NCBI GenBank assembly: GCA_032718475.1
Contig: JAUCBJ010000407.1
Span: 1 to 64,000, forward strand
Reading direction: 5' to 3'
From: Nemertoderma westbladi
Taxonomy: Eukaryota > Xenacoelomorpha > Nemertodermatida > Nemertodermatidae
DNA: 64,000 nucleotides
Position numbers and translations under genes: made by a program. Under the pieces are notes generated by a model that worked only from the letters and a program-made list of their open reading frames with translations, made no database searches and had not been told where the DNA came from. Below, in pieces: positions 34,536 to 46,185 of the stretch (positions are counted from its first letter, which is position 1; each line of letters starts with the position of its first letter).

Positions 34536-35524
34536 GGGCGGTATTCATAGAGTTAGTATTAGTTACAGCTACTTAGTGACAGCTTTTAGTAAGTGCTGCA
34601 ACTATATTTAGTAAGAGCTACCTGTTCCTAAAAACAACTGATTTTAATAAGAGCATTGACTTAACTTAGTTTCAACTAGCCCTTAAAAAAAAATCAGTAC
34701 AGTATTCATAAACTGTTACTAAACTTAGTTCTAGCCTATTTTTTAGCAGTGCCGGTACTTTAACTTATGTTTATCAAAAAGCTTTCAGTTTCAACTTAAG
34801 GTCGGTAGCTATGCCCTGCATGTCTCTCTATGTTTACTGTTTTACTTGAACTGGTAGTCTACATTAAAACCCATTAATTTTATTGGTCACTAAAACAATT
34901 CCTGTTTTCCAGTAAATTTTTTTCGTTATCAAATAGATATTTCCTCCACTCAATTTAATTATCACTAAAATATATTTTCATCAAAAATAAATCTGTTACG
35001 GCCTGTTGTAATAAAATCCCTTCATTATTAGTGGTACTGTAACATGCCCTTTCCCACATTTTAGCAATAATTTATATTTAATAGATTTAATGTTAATTAA
35101 TAGATTTTAGTGGAAACTGAATATTTTAGTGATTTCCTGTTAAAATTATGTCCTTACATTTGACAGTTTCTCTGCAACAACACATTTGCAATGAACACAG
35201 AAAGCTAGAAAAACAAGAGAGAGTATAATGAGGACAGAGTCATCAGTAACATAACAACCATACTGTATGTATGAAGGCCAATATGCAATAAGTAAGCGGT
35301 CTTACCAACTTAGTCACATCTTCATGTGACTAGAAATTAAGTTACAGCTAATACTAACTTAAGTAAGACTAAATTCTATGAATACGAGTTTAGCAACAAC
35401 TAGTACTAAATACGTTAGTAATAAGTCGCACCAACTTCTCTGAATACCGAATTAGTACAAGCACTTACTAACTTGATGTGACTAGGACTAAGTTCCTAGT
35501 TAGTCACATTTATGAATACCGCCC
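34536..35524. mobile_element. Harbinger-like non-autonomous element
   Basis: Inverted ends GGGCGGTATTCATA with CTG on both sides (34533-34535 and 35525-35527). Copy A has a single CTG at 28061-28063, the empty site. A 3-bp target duplication and GGGCGGTATTCATA-type ends fit the PIF/Harbinger superfamily. The interior repeats ACTTAGT / ACTAAGT words in both orientations and has no transposase. Confidence 0.83.
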
Positions 35525-36942
35525 CTGATCAATGGCCAATATGTGAATATGTCAAGACCATTCACTGAAAATTTCAAACGAATTCATTAAAAAATGACGG
35601 TGTAGATAGGGTTTGAGTGAAGGAGAAAATGAGAAATAATATTCTGAGTTAAATGCATGTAAAGTTTAAAACCTTCCCGCGCGAATTGGTTAGTCTCTAT
35701 GTGACCAATTTCTAAACAAGTATAAAAATTTATAAATCGCTATTTTCATTTATAAATTTCCCTAACATATTTAGAAAAAACCCTGGGGGGGGGGGGGGGG
35801 GGGGCAGGGACCTGAATGACGACACTATATTCCAGGACATGGTTCACGTAGAGCCTATCTCACCTATACAAAAACCAATGTCCCCAGATGTGCGTAAAGG
35901 ACAGTATGTTTTTGCTAATATATTAAATATTCTTAACATTCATTGCAACTATACGTAGGGCCTATTATATTACTCCCAGCACTAAATAAACTAATGTCCC
36001 CAGATATGCGCAAGGGACAGTATTTAGAACGGTGTGTTTTCGTCAATATATAAAAAATTTTCTTAATGTCCATTGCAACTACATAACGTATTGGCTGCAG
36101 AAAAACAATACAAAAACTAATGTCCCCAGATGTGCGCAAGGGACAGTATTTAGAACGGTGTGTTCTCGTTAATTTATTATATAAGACATATTCTTAGCGT
36201 CTATTGCTCTTACAATACGTACTGTAGAAGGGTCCAAATAATTTTAAAGCATAAAATTCATAATTAATATAATTGAATGATAAGAGTTATATCATTAATT
36301 GTTGTGCACCACTCTATTTGTATTTATATACAACCTAAAATTAATTAGTCTTCCCGTAGAAAAAAAGAATATTTTGAGCAGTGATGGCAGTATTACGGTT
36401 TATTGCTTGAAACTGCAAGTATTTTCAAAACAAATTGCTACATGCTAACTTGTACGCATTGATACAGGGGGAATTGTTCAGCGCTATCGCTATCGACTAA
36501 GTAAAAACCCATTGTTATAGTAAATGAGTAAACTATGGAAACTTGTACCACAAGTAGTCCTTAGGTAACTAATAGGGAAATATTAACTTTTACAATAATT
36601 ATTCACGAGTGTAAAAGAACACTATCTCTTTGTACTGTACTGACCTGGCCAAGTATTCCAATTACTAGAATCATATCCATGAAGTTGCATAAAAACAAAG
36701 CATTTCAGTTTCCTTTCCCATATACTGTATGTGTTCACACTAGTTGTGGACTGTGGACATTAATTTTCGTATGTGTCTTGACCCCAGTTGGGGTTTGTGG
36801 ACATCACTAAACACACTCAGGCACAACACACATAATTATGACGTCACCAAAAGCAATGTCCGCACAGTGAATGTAAAAAAATGATTTTTGAAATATTGGA
36901 AAAATTTTAAATTTTGAAAAGCAAACATTTCCCATTACTTAT

Positions 36943-37330
36943 GGGGCTTAAGGGGCCTCGCGTGTGTTTTGGGGGGTGTCCGGCGGCGCCTTCAATTCGC
37001 CCTCCTCCGGTCCAGTTCCCTCTGCCTCCGTGGCGGACGACGATCATGGCGCGGTTTGGGGTTCGGGGATGGTGCGGGTCTGCGAGGTCACGACATCCCC
37101 GCGCAGTATTGACCGGCTGCTTCGGCACTTCATCAATAGCTCATCGGCTCATAAGTTCAACAAACAACTGGACGCGCTCTACACAACTGTATAAATAAAT
37201 AAATATTACCATTACTCTATAAATATTAACAAAACATCAATTTGCAATATTTATTGTTAACTATTATTGGTATTGGCATTGCAATAATATTATATAATAA
37301 TGAAATATAACTCAATAAAAGTAATATATA
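36943..37330 (+). mobile_element. 388-bp insertion with GC-rich head and AT-rich tail
   Basis: Flanked by TACTTAT at 36936-36942 and 37331-37337; copy A has it once at 29507-29513. The first 230 bp are strikingly GC-rich with an open plus-strand frame ending at about 37194. Then follow TAAATAAATAAATA and an AT-rich end. This could be the 3' end of a retroelement (coding tail plus A-rich terminus), but the family is not recognised. Confidence 0.7.
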
Positions 37331-37461
37331 TACTTATTAGGAAGCTAATTTGAAAATTTGAAGGATTTTCATTGGATAGTTCTCTAGATATTTAATAAAT
37401 AAGTACGTCCACAGATCCCTTGGTTGTGAGCTTGTCCACAGAATCCATAGTTAACCCGTAT

Positions 37462-38139
37462 GTGGGTGTGTGTGTGTGTGTGTCGGAAGCCATAAATGTC
37501 GGAAGCCATAATCTAAATTAATATCTTCAGCTAAATTGTATGGTTGAGTCATTTTGAACGATCTCTCCATGGAAATTAATTGTTTAGCACCATACGATTA
37601 AAGTTATTTTGCACAGAAATTAGATATCTGGAATCCATGTACCCCATCCCATTATAGTTTTTTATTTTTTCAAGTGATTTGCGTTAATAAATGTATTTTT
37701 AATTGATTTAAACATAATTAACATTGTAAATTCATACGCTGATTCCATTCTCCCCCATAGAGCCTAAGGCATGGCAAGGGCAGCCGTGCCCAATAATATT
37801 TCTTGAAGTTTTACATTACTGCAAGCTAAAGTCTTTGACCAAGCCAGTGCCTAGCCTAGTACACAAGGACATAGTAGTCCAGTAGAAGGAATAGTGCTCC
37901 TTCAATACATCTCAACAGACATCAATTCATTTGCCTGTGCCTACCAACGCGTGCTCCATAACATAACATATATTCTTGATTTCCATCACCACTCACCACA
38001 ATTATTATTAATAATTAAAAGTTTCAATTCGGTTTGTCTTTCTGTTATCTGGTTATTCAGTTATTGCATTATTAATAAATAAATGTTTTAAAATATATCT
38101 TACGAAATATGGTTAAAACTTAAAACTTGTCGCTAACAT
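37462..38139. other. Intergenic DNA after the foldback pair
   Basis: A GT microsatellite (37463-37483) and an adjoining direct repeat GTCGGAAGCCATAA twice (37483-37510). The rest is AT-rich without recognisable genes. Confidence 0.5.
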
Positions 38140-38690
38140 TCTCGCTATGGGGGTTTTAAGGAGTGCTGATTACATTTCTGATGTCAGTTTTCACGTTTAC
38201 ATAAATCTAGTCTGTCTGTCTGTCGGTCATTCTGTCAGTCAGTCTGTCAAAACTTAAAAGATAATTCAAATTAACTAACATTCTCGCTATGGGGGTTTTA
38301 AGGGGTGCTGATTTCATTTCTGATGTCAGTTTTCAGGTTTACATAAATCTAGTCTGTCTGTTTGTCGGTCTTTCTGTCAGTCAGTCAGTCTGTCAAAACT
38401 TAAAAAAGAATACAAACTAACTAAAATTCTCGTTATGGGGGTTTTAATGGGTGCTGATTTTATTGTAGATGTCAGTTTTCACGTTTAAAAAAATCTAGTC
38501 TGTCTGGCTGTCGGTCTTTCTGTCAGTCAGTCTGTGAAAACTTAAGAAAGTATACTACAGTAACTAACCAACATTCTCGCTATGGGGGTTTTAAGGGTTG
38601 CTGATTTCATTTCTGATGTCAGTTTACACGTTTACAAAAATCTAGTCTGTCTGTCTGTCGGTCTCTCTGTCAGTCTGTACTACTGTACTG
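38140..38690. repeat. About 145-bp tandem repeat, four copies
   Basis: CTATGGGGGTTTTAAGG recurs at about 38147, 38289, 38437 and 38582. Each is followed by GATTTCATTTCTGATGTCAG, a CTAGTCTGTCTGTCTGTCGG block and a TCAAAACTTAA end. Related degenerate units form the interior of the TTAA element at 26684-28046. Confidence 0.85.
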
Positions 38691-38853
38691 TGGTTGGCAT
38701 TACGCCATATACCTAACACTAATAATACAGTCTACAATGCAGCCTATCTACTGTACGGAATGGATTTTTTGCCACGAAGACCAATAAATGTCATTAATAC
38801 TATCCACCAGTATACCTACTCCAAGAGCCTTCCAATAAAACATGTATTCCAGC

Positions 38854-38908
38854 ATGACGTCCACTGCACGTCTTCGTGCTGTCCATGGTGACGTGCAGTG
38901 GACGTCAT
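38854..38908. repeat. Perfect 19-bp hairpin with CRE-like arms
   Basis: ATGACGTCCACTGCACGTC at 38854-38872 and its exact complement at 38890-38908, loop of 17 nt. Each arm holds a TGACGTC core. The surrounding short frame is probably not a gene. Confidence 0.8.
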
Positions 38909-39397
38909 TAGGCTCTACGGGGTTAAGCAACACGGTCCCTACTTCGCCCTGTCGACACCCCAGCCATTTTCCACCAATCCTTTTTTAGAGTTTTTTAATT
39001 TTTTTTGAATTGGTGAAAGTTCTACAACATTAGTAGATATGTTTTTTATGATAGCTAGTGTTTTTTTGCTAGCTAGTATTTTTTGAAATTATAAAAAATG
39101 TGAAAGTCCATGATATTTCAGGTTAAACTGTTGAAGAATATATTAATGACCAAAATAATTTCCAAAAATTACTAGCTAGTAAAAAATACTAGCTATATAC
39201 CATAAAAAATCTACTAAGTTTCTAGAACATTCACTAATATAAAAAAGCACTCAAAATCACAAAAAAATAAAGGTTAAAAAACTCATTCGGGACCCTTTTG
39301 CTTAAGGAGTCAAAATTGTAGAACAAATTCCCGAAGTTTGCTTACACACTTAACACACACGAACTAATTCAATGTATGTATTAGTATGCCTGAATAA
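38909..39397. repeat. Diverged inverted repeat with TAGCTAGT motifs
   Basis: The segment at about 39005-39075 (GGTGAAAGTTCTACAAC, GCTAGCTAGT) pairs in inverted orientation with about 39170-39245 (ACTAGCTAGT, TTCTAGAACATTCACTA). It looks like a small decayed foldback element. No gene. Confidence 0.55.
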
Positions 39398-39940
39398 TTA
39401 AGGGGGGGGGGGGGGGGGGGGGGGGGTACACCCCCCTATGGACCTTTTTTGCAAATGGCTATAATTTCTGCTTATTTGTAATTTTGTATATTTTATACCT
39501 TTCGGGGGATTAACATATGGCCAAAGATTGGGTTCAAACAAATTTTTTCAAATTTGCGTCGCCCTCTAGCGGCCACCAGCGAAATTGTTAATTTCACTAA
39601 AAACACTACTAGTCTCACAATTTTGGGCGAAAATTTTCGAAACTTGGTTTTTCTGAATCAGCATCCTCGGCTCCACAAAACTTATTGGTTACATTTTTGA
39701 TTTAGGTCTTAAATATTTTTTAAATATTATTAACTAATATTAATTATTACTTAATAGATATTAACTAATTTCAAGAAATTAATATGGCAAAATTCAAAAT
39801 TTTAACCGATAACTTTTGATCAAAACCCGAAAAGAAATCAAACAAAAAAAAAATTTCGAAAATTGGTTAAGAAATGGCTGAGTAGTAGTATTTTGAATGT
39901 GAAAAATACAATTCCGAGATAAACGCATTTAAAGTTTAAG

Positions 39941-40842
39941 GGATAGTTGGAAATTAAGCACACAATCAACACAACCAAACACACCCAAACACAATCAAAC
40001 ACAGTCCAAATGTTAACCAATTTTGTCAAACACAGTCCAAATCAGAAAGCCAAGGTAATTCTACGTCAGTTTGTATAAAAATTATTTTCAAAATGTCCGT
40101 ACAATGCCACTATTATTGCCAATTTGTATCTCAACGCACAGCTGGACTGGTTGCTAGGCACTAGTGACGTTGATTGCTATCACATACCGGCTGACCGCTA
40201 ATCCTCTAATCCAGTAATCTATTCTGTCTGTCAGTAGGGCAGATCCTTGCCGGTACAGATAGACATTTTATCAACTATTTCAGTATTATAGGTATTGTTT
40301 ATCTAATTTATCTTATGAATTCACGAATTACGGTACCAGTATCAGTATGGATGCGTCGAGTAGCAATCTTACCGGTATGAGGGCAGGTAAAACGAGTGCC
40401 GTTTTAACTGTGATGAAAGTATTGGAGATGTACCATAACAAATAGCGGAATAAAATACAATTATTTAAAGAACTAATTATTGGTACGGTACCTCACTACA
40501 TCACTGGCACCGGTCAGCCGGTATGTGATCGCAATACTGCAATATGCCTACCCCTACCGATGTAGCCTGTACAGTACAGCAGTACAGTGTGCAAGGGATA
40601 TAAGGCCAACGTCACTCACTAGTGCCTAGCAACCAGTCCAGCTGTGCGTTGAGATACAAATTGGCAATAATAGTGGCATTGTGCGGACATTTTGAAAATA
40701 ATTTTTATACAAACTGATGTCGAATTACCTTGGCTTTCCATTTGGACTGTGTTTGACAAAATTGGTTAACATTTGGACTGTGTTTGATTGTGTTTGGGTG
40801 TGTTTGGTTGTGTTTGATTGTGTGCTTAATTTCCAACTATCC
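39941..40842. mobile_element. MULE-like element with long inverted repeats and 9-bp target duplication
   Basis: AAGTTTAAG flanks both sides (39932-39940 and 40843-40851). Inverted arms begin GGATAGTTGGAAATTAAGCA and extend roughly 270-300 bp, including repeated AACACAATCAAACACAG words. The central part is unique and non-coding. Long TIRs with a 9-bp duplication are characteristic of Mutator-like elements. Confidence 0.85.
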
Positions 40843-41054
40843 AAGTTTAAGAACAATATATTTCAAATGTTCCCGCTATTTTCAGTACTGGTATCTCCTT
40901 TTCTTTTCCGATTGGTTATCCCCTATCCATATTTTGTGATTTCTCAATTTTCAATGAAATTTCATGGAATTCATGAAATTTGGTTCAAAAAAACCCCTAC
41001 CCACTTTTAACATCCTGTTAAAATAATTTCAGAGTGCATGCCAAAAAACACTTC

Positions 41055-41430
41055 GCGCAGCACGTGAACAAATTACATTTTGGCGTATTGATTTGATCGC
41101 ATACTATTTCGTCATTTAGTAATAAATAGTCATGGAATAATGAGATAACCTTAAGAAACATTCAAAATTATATAAAAATTTCCACATAATTTTATAATAA
41201 GCCTTTACACAAAACATTAAGCTTTGCGCAGCACGTAAAACCTTCGCGCAGCACGTGAGACATTTGCCCAGCAGGTGAAGGTTTCACGTAGAACTTAAAT
41301 TCTTCATAAAGCACGTTAATTAATCGAGCACCTCGGAAAGCTTTTTGATCAGAATGAGAAGCCTTCACGCGGCACATGAAAAGTTCATGCTGCACATGAA
41401 GACTTCGCGCAGCACGTGAATTATTCTCAG
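41055..41430. repeat. Degenerate TTCGCGCAGCACGTGAA repeats
   Basis: About ten diverged copies of CTTCGCGCAGCACGTGAA with a spacing near 25 bp, some interrupted. Contains CACGTG E-box cores. Lies inside the poly-G-ended element. Confidence 0.7.
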
Positions 41431-41971
41431 AGCCTGCGGAATTTAAAAAAAAATAAGTTTATGGTTGTTTCCCAGAATAATTATTACTAGCTATTGTTAT
41501 ATGATGGTTCACATTTGTTATTACTAGTAGACAACTAGTCCATTAGACAACTGTTCAATATGTAATACAAAACTCACAAATATCTATTAAATATATATTA
41601 ATTAATATTTGACGGACATGTTGACAGACAGACAGACATACAAACAGACAGACAAACTGAGAGACAGACTGAGATACAGACATAGTGATTAGATAATTCC
41701 AAATATTAAAACAGACATCGACATTAAGAAAAATCCTAACAGTAAACATTTCAGATTGCTTATTTTATGCCCTTTTTAATATTTCGATGGACAGACAGAC
41801 AGACATACAGACGGAAAACCAGCCATTACTCGAGAAGTAAAAGAGATCTCGCTAAGCCATTTCCAGATTTGAAATCCGCATTAAATTCTACTCTAGATGA
41901 AATAAAAAAACAAAAAATGAAAATTTTGACCTGAGGGGGGGTGTACCCCCCCCCCCCCCCCCCCCCCTTAA

Positions 41972-43139
41972 ATAGAAATTAAATTAATGAACGTTATTTC
42001 ACCATGAAATCTACGGAATCAATACACAACACACCCACACTACTGAATTTAAAAATTTATATAGATTGCAACTTATATTTGCCTACCTTTTAATGGGTGA
42101 CTAATTTAAATTATTCAACCCTATATATTTGTAGCCTTTTTAATTTGTGCCTCTAATTGAATCAAACATTAAACTAAAATATATGTCACAATATTGGTCT
42201 GTCGGTAGCTGGTCAATGAATCTCTCATAAATTTGTTAATTAGTCGCTGTTCAGTCATTGAACATTTGAACACGTGCTGCTCGAAGACCCCACAACGTGT
42301 ATATTACGTGGTTCATATAACTTTTTTATTTTTTTCCCCTATTCCTAAGTAAACATATTCCAAAGTAAGACGAATTTATTTTTATTAACCAATTAATGAA
42401 ATAATAAATGAATATTCAAACACTGCACCGGACACTCTAAGATGGTGTTTACACATTGTACAAACTGCGAGTCTATATCATATCAAGTACTAATACCGAA
42501 CACCGTTTCAAGCTCACCCTGAACTTAATCTTCACCAACCAAACTCTTCAATCTGCTACCCAAGCACCTGCGCCGTCATCCAGCCCCAGTAGCCGCCACG
42601 AAAGTCGCCCACCTCTAAGGCACAAACCCACAGCGCCCACCAACGCGATGGACAGACGGGCCCTAACCCATCCGAGAACGAACCCTGGACTCATATAACA
42701 TGTGTTAATTGTATAATTAATAATTATAATTAATGTCATAATTCGTAATTAATATATAATAATAATAATCATAATCATAATTAATGTTAATTGGAAGCCA
42801 GCGGTACCATTACCTACAGGCTATTTACTCCACCTAACTAATAATGCTTTAGGGCAAGCTTGTAGCACAGGTGATGTGGGGTTGTGGGCACATGATCAAT
42901 CGTGATACACATACCCTGGCGTATACTGTAATAAATAGAACAGACAGACAGGAGGCACTAAGCAAATGGCAGGGAAGACCTCCCTGTACATTGACTCTCC
43001 AGAGCAGGTTAGCCTCTTTCCGATAGATTTGCTATAGGTGGTAAGCTGGATGGATTTAATCTGTATCCTAATGCAGTAGCAGTTATGTCCTGTAACTGCA
43101 AACGAATGTTATTGTTTACATGTTTTTTATTATATTGTA
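41972..43139. other. Intergenic DNA with a GC-rich patch
   Basis: Mostly AT-rich. At 42536-42690 the sequence is GC-rich and has an open plus-strand frame ending at 42698, followed by an AT-rich tail of TAATTATAATTAATG words. This resembles the 36943-37330 insert in layout (GC-rich head, AT tail) and may be another retroelement 3' end. No flanking duplication was found. Confidence 0.4.
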
Positions 43140-43270
43140 TCATACCTGAAAGTTTATCGGGAGACGCGGGTTCGATCCCCGCGGGTGGCGAATTCATTTT
43201 TTCAGCTCCAATTGCTATAGAGTTGGTTCATCCCAAGTCCTGTTTAAATTACTTAATAATTTATACAATC
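43140..43270 (+). repeat. tRNA-derived SINE fragment (B box)
   Basis: GCGGGTTCGATCCCCGC at about 43166 is a canonical tRNA T-arm/B box with paired stem. No complete tRNA can be folded around it, and the plausible A box (TGGTAAGCTGG near 43037) is too far upstream. The part after it weakly resembles the SINE at 49776. Confidence 0.5.
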
Positions 43271-43856
43271 TCATGGATGCTAAAAACTTATAAACATTAA
43301 GAATAAGAAGTATAATTTATATACTCTTTATACAACTCTTTTAAATTTAACTGGTTTCTACAAAATTACAAATAAAATGATATTTAATTTTGCAAAAAGC
43401 AGTTATCCCACATTTTTATTCAAATGATGACATTTTTGAAAGAAATAAACATATTTTATCAATAAACATCGTACTCAAGCAAGTATAAATAACCAATAGA
43501 AATAACTTTTGTTATTTTCATTATGATTTCCAAGATTTTACTTTGATAATTGGCGCTTATGCTACACTTGTCTGAATTCTGGGAAGGGGATAAACTGACT
43601 GAAGATCAAAAGCAAATGCCTAGGTTATTTGGTCACTATTTTTCAGATCTTTTTTTATCTTTGCATTTCTGCAAAGGCTAGGTGTGTTTCGCGTACGCTG
43701 TGACGGGATCTGAGTTGGCTTAGGATCCCGACCAGTGTGTGTTGTGTCGTATTTCATATGCGTCACCGCGTCTCAGTTACCACAAAAGGCAGAAAGGCCG
43801 AGGGCTGGTATAATAAGCAGTTTATAGGTTTATCGTTGTTAATAATAGCTGATATA
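43271..43856. other. Intergenic DNA
   Basis: AT-rich, then a more balanced stretch near 43690-43820 containing GATCTGAGTTGGCTTAGGATC. No gene recognised. Confidence 0.4.
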
Positions 43857-45788
43857 CAGTCGGGGTCTCAAAGTGCATCTGTTCTTTGAGATTTTCTCAA
43901 AGAACTAAAAGTGTCTCAAAGTTCTAAAAGTGGTCTAAGAAAATGACAAAGTGTCCTCAAAGATTTCAAAGTAGTACTGTCAGTCATTTCATACAGTCCT
44001 GCCTGAAGCTGGCTATGGAATGGTGTATATTGACTTTGACTAAAGGGTAAAATATAAGTAATAAAAACCTCTATGAAACAATAAAGATGCCTCCAAAAAA
44101 TACTGCAGTAATAAATATTTGTTACTGAAAGTAAGAATTAATTATCACTGCAGTAATAAAAAATTGTATTTTTCTGCAGTAACAAATAATTTGTTACTGC
44201 AGTATAAATTTTTATTCAATTATTTATTAAATTATTAATATTGATTATTCCAGTAATAAATATTTGTTACTGCAGTAATTGTTATATGTTTCGGCAGTAA
44301 CTAATATTTAATACAGCAGTATTTTTTGTAGGTATTTTTATTGTTTCATAGAGGATTTTATTAATTTATATTTTGACTCTTTAGAGACGCCATAATTGCG
44401 GGCTATCGGAATGTGTTGATATTTGTGTCATAGATAGTTTGTCTGTTGCCCTATCTATATTAATGTATGTGCTAAAACTGTACTGTTTAAATTTGTTTAG
44501 CCCACGTGAACGCCTAATACCTTTACTAATGTATTTCAATGGTCAACCAGCCATTCTTTGCCGCACTGTAAATTGTGTTATACAAAGTAAAGAATAACGA
44601 CAGAGGCAGGAATAAAGATAAATGATTCAAGCGCACTAATTGGCTGTTCCCATAGATGTTTTAGGCATTGTTGGTGCGCAATGCATATGGTCAGAGCGAC
44701 CGCCCAGTCTGCCAAAATCTATTATGTAATCAAATGGTACCACAAGCCAAGCAAAGCCTGTGACAGTTCTTTCCGGCTCTGCACCTGTTTGTTTGAAGGT
44801 CACCGTCCGTAGGTCGCTACTTGCTAGCTGTGATTGATAGCTTAAACTGGGTGCCGCTTTGCCAGAAGGCGGTACACATCAATTGAATATCAGGCAAATA
44901 TTTAAAATGTGCTCAAATATAAACGCCAGGGGCAGGGGATATTTTAATATCTCTATTAGGCTAAAACAACACAAGATTGTAGCCGTTCTATCTTAATTGA
45001 AAGTCGAAAGCCTTTCTTAGTTTTTAAGAAGGAATTCTCGCGCTCTCGTCACCATAATTATCATATTAATTGAACAGTTAAGGTAGTACGGTTTGACCTC
45101 ACTCAGGTGACTAATGAAATGAATGCCAAAAGTTATTACAAGCTCTCTCCCAACAGAGCTTCTTTAGGTCATCATAATGAAACTGCGTATACACAGAGAA
45201 ACTACAGTGCAGTTTTTCTTATATTAATTGTTAATCTGATATTGTATTATGTTATTAAAATAATCAATCTTGTCAAGCATTAATCTTGTTACACTAATTA
45301 TGTTTCATGCATTATTTGATTTTTAAGAATGTTTTTTAGAAAGACTTTAGGGCGCCGTAAATTCAATTTGTACTTGCGACCTAAAACCCATCCCGTAATG
45401 ACCTCAGGAACCTCAATATGATAAATTAATGGGAATAGCTTCTAGGCAACAACTGGCAGGCCCACAAGTATCACTTTGTTGCCAGCATGATATTGTTCCC
45501 CGAGAATGGCTCTGCATCTGTTAACTTACCACGACATGTCAATCAGGAATACCTCGGAGTTTATTTTCTCAAAGAATTCAAAGTGCTGCAAACTAACTCA
45601 AAGCGACATGTCTCAAAGAATTCAAAGAATTAAAAGTGCCTAAAAACAGAAAATCACTTTGAGATTCCCAACTAAAAGTGTCTACAAGAATTCAAAGCGG
45701 CCGTTGGGAGTAATGTAATGATTTTAGACACTTTTAGAAAAACTTTGAGAAAATCTCAAAGAACAGATGCACTTTGAGACCCCGACTG
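43857..45788. mobile_element. 1.93-kb TA-flanked TIR element
   Basis: The ends are inverted repeats of more than 40 bp starting CAGTCGGGGTCTCAAAGTGC, with TA on both sides. TA target and CAGT ends are typical of the Tc1/mariner/pogo group. Subterminal regions are dense in CTCAAAG and AATTCAAAG words, possibly transposase binding sites. There is no transposase; a smaller inverted element is nested near 44063-44360. Confidence 0.85.
44063..44360. mobile_element. Nested MITE with CTGCAGTAATAAATATTTG palindromes
   Basis: Ends AACCTCTATGAAACAATAAA and its near complement close a 0.3-kb element. The interior repeats ACTGCAGTAATAA / TTGTTACTGCAGT palindromically several times. Confidence 0.72.
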
Positions 45789-45790
45789 TA

Positions 45791-46185
45791 TAGTACTGTA
45801 TAAGTACCGGTAAATACAGCACAATCAGTATACAGTATATAGCACTGCTGATGACTATGACGACGAATGACGATGGTCAAAATCATCCCACTTCCATGGT
45901 AATTAATAGCCAACTGAACATAATCAATATTGAGTAACGGTTTTATACACATCTTATACATTCTTACCTACTTGTTAACCTACCAATTAATAGATACGCG
46001 TTAATTGGACACACACTGTCCCTTCATTGGTTGGTTTTCCCTTCGCCACTCCCTATTTCCTCTGGCCCTATGCTAGCTTCCCCCCTGAGATATGATGTTG
46101 GTATCTATCTCCAAGCTGGCATTATATTGCCCTGTTATTATTATATTTATATATATTATTATTATATAATAATTTAGTATTACAG
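45791..46185. other. Intergenic DNA
   Basis: No gene recognised. Confidence 0.4.

Larger units (their letters stand above)
29680..37461. mobile_element. Large foldback element, copy B
   Basis: Same start (TGCACTGGTTAACGC) and end (TTAACCCGTAT) as copy A, in direct orientation, separated from it by about 42 bp containing a GT tract. Homology with copy A runs through both arms and the palindromic centre, including the same LINE truncation point. It has its own nested insertions: a LINE in the left arm, a Harbinger-like element in the centre and a GC-rich insert in the right arm. After subtracting insertions, copies A and B differ by about 1.0 kb, close to the eight extra 126-bp units in A. Confidence 0.82.
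39402..41967. mobile_element. 2.57-kb TTAA-flanked element with poly-G termini
   Basis: TTAA at 39398-39401 and 41968-41971. The inverted ends are G25-TACACCCCCC on the left and the complement of G22-TACACCCCCCC on the right. No transposase frame. The interior contains a MULE-like element (39941-40842), a GCAGCACGTGAA repeat patch and GACAGACA tracts. TTAA target and G-rich ends suggest a non-autonomous piggyBac- or Kolobok-type element whose G run has expanded. Confidence 0.8.

Noticed and set aside
43036-43190. Possible tRNA gene
   Set aside because: Only a B box/T arm is convincing; the A box is too distant and no cloverleaf can be drawn, so it is called a SINE fragment.
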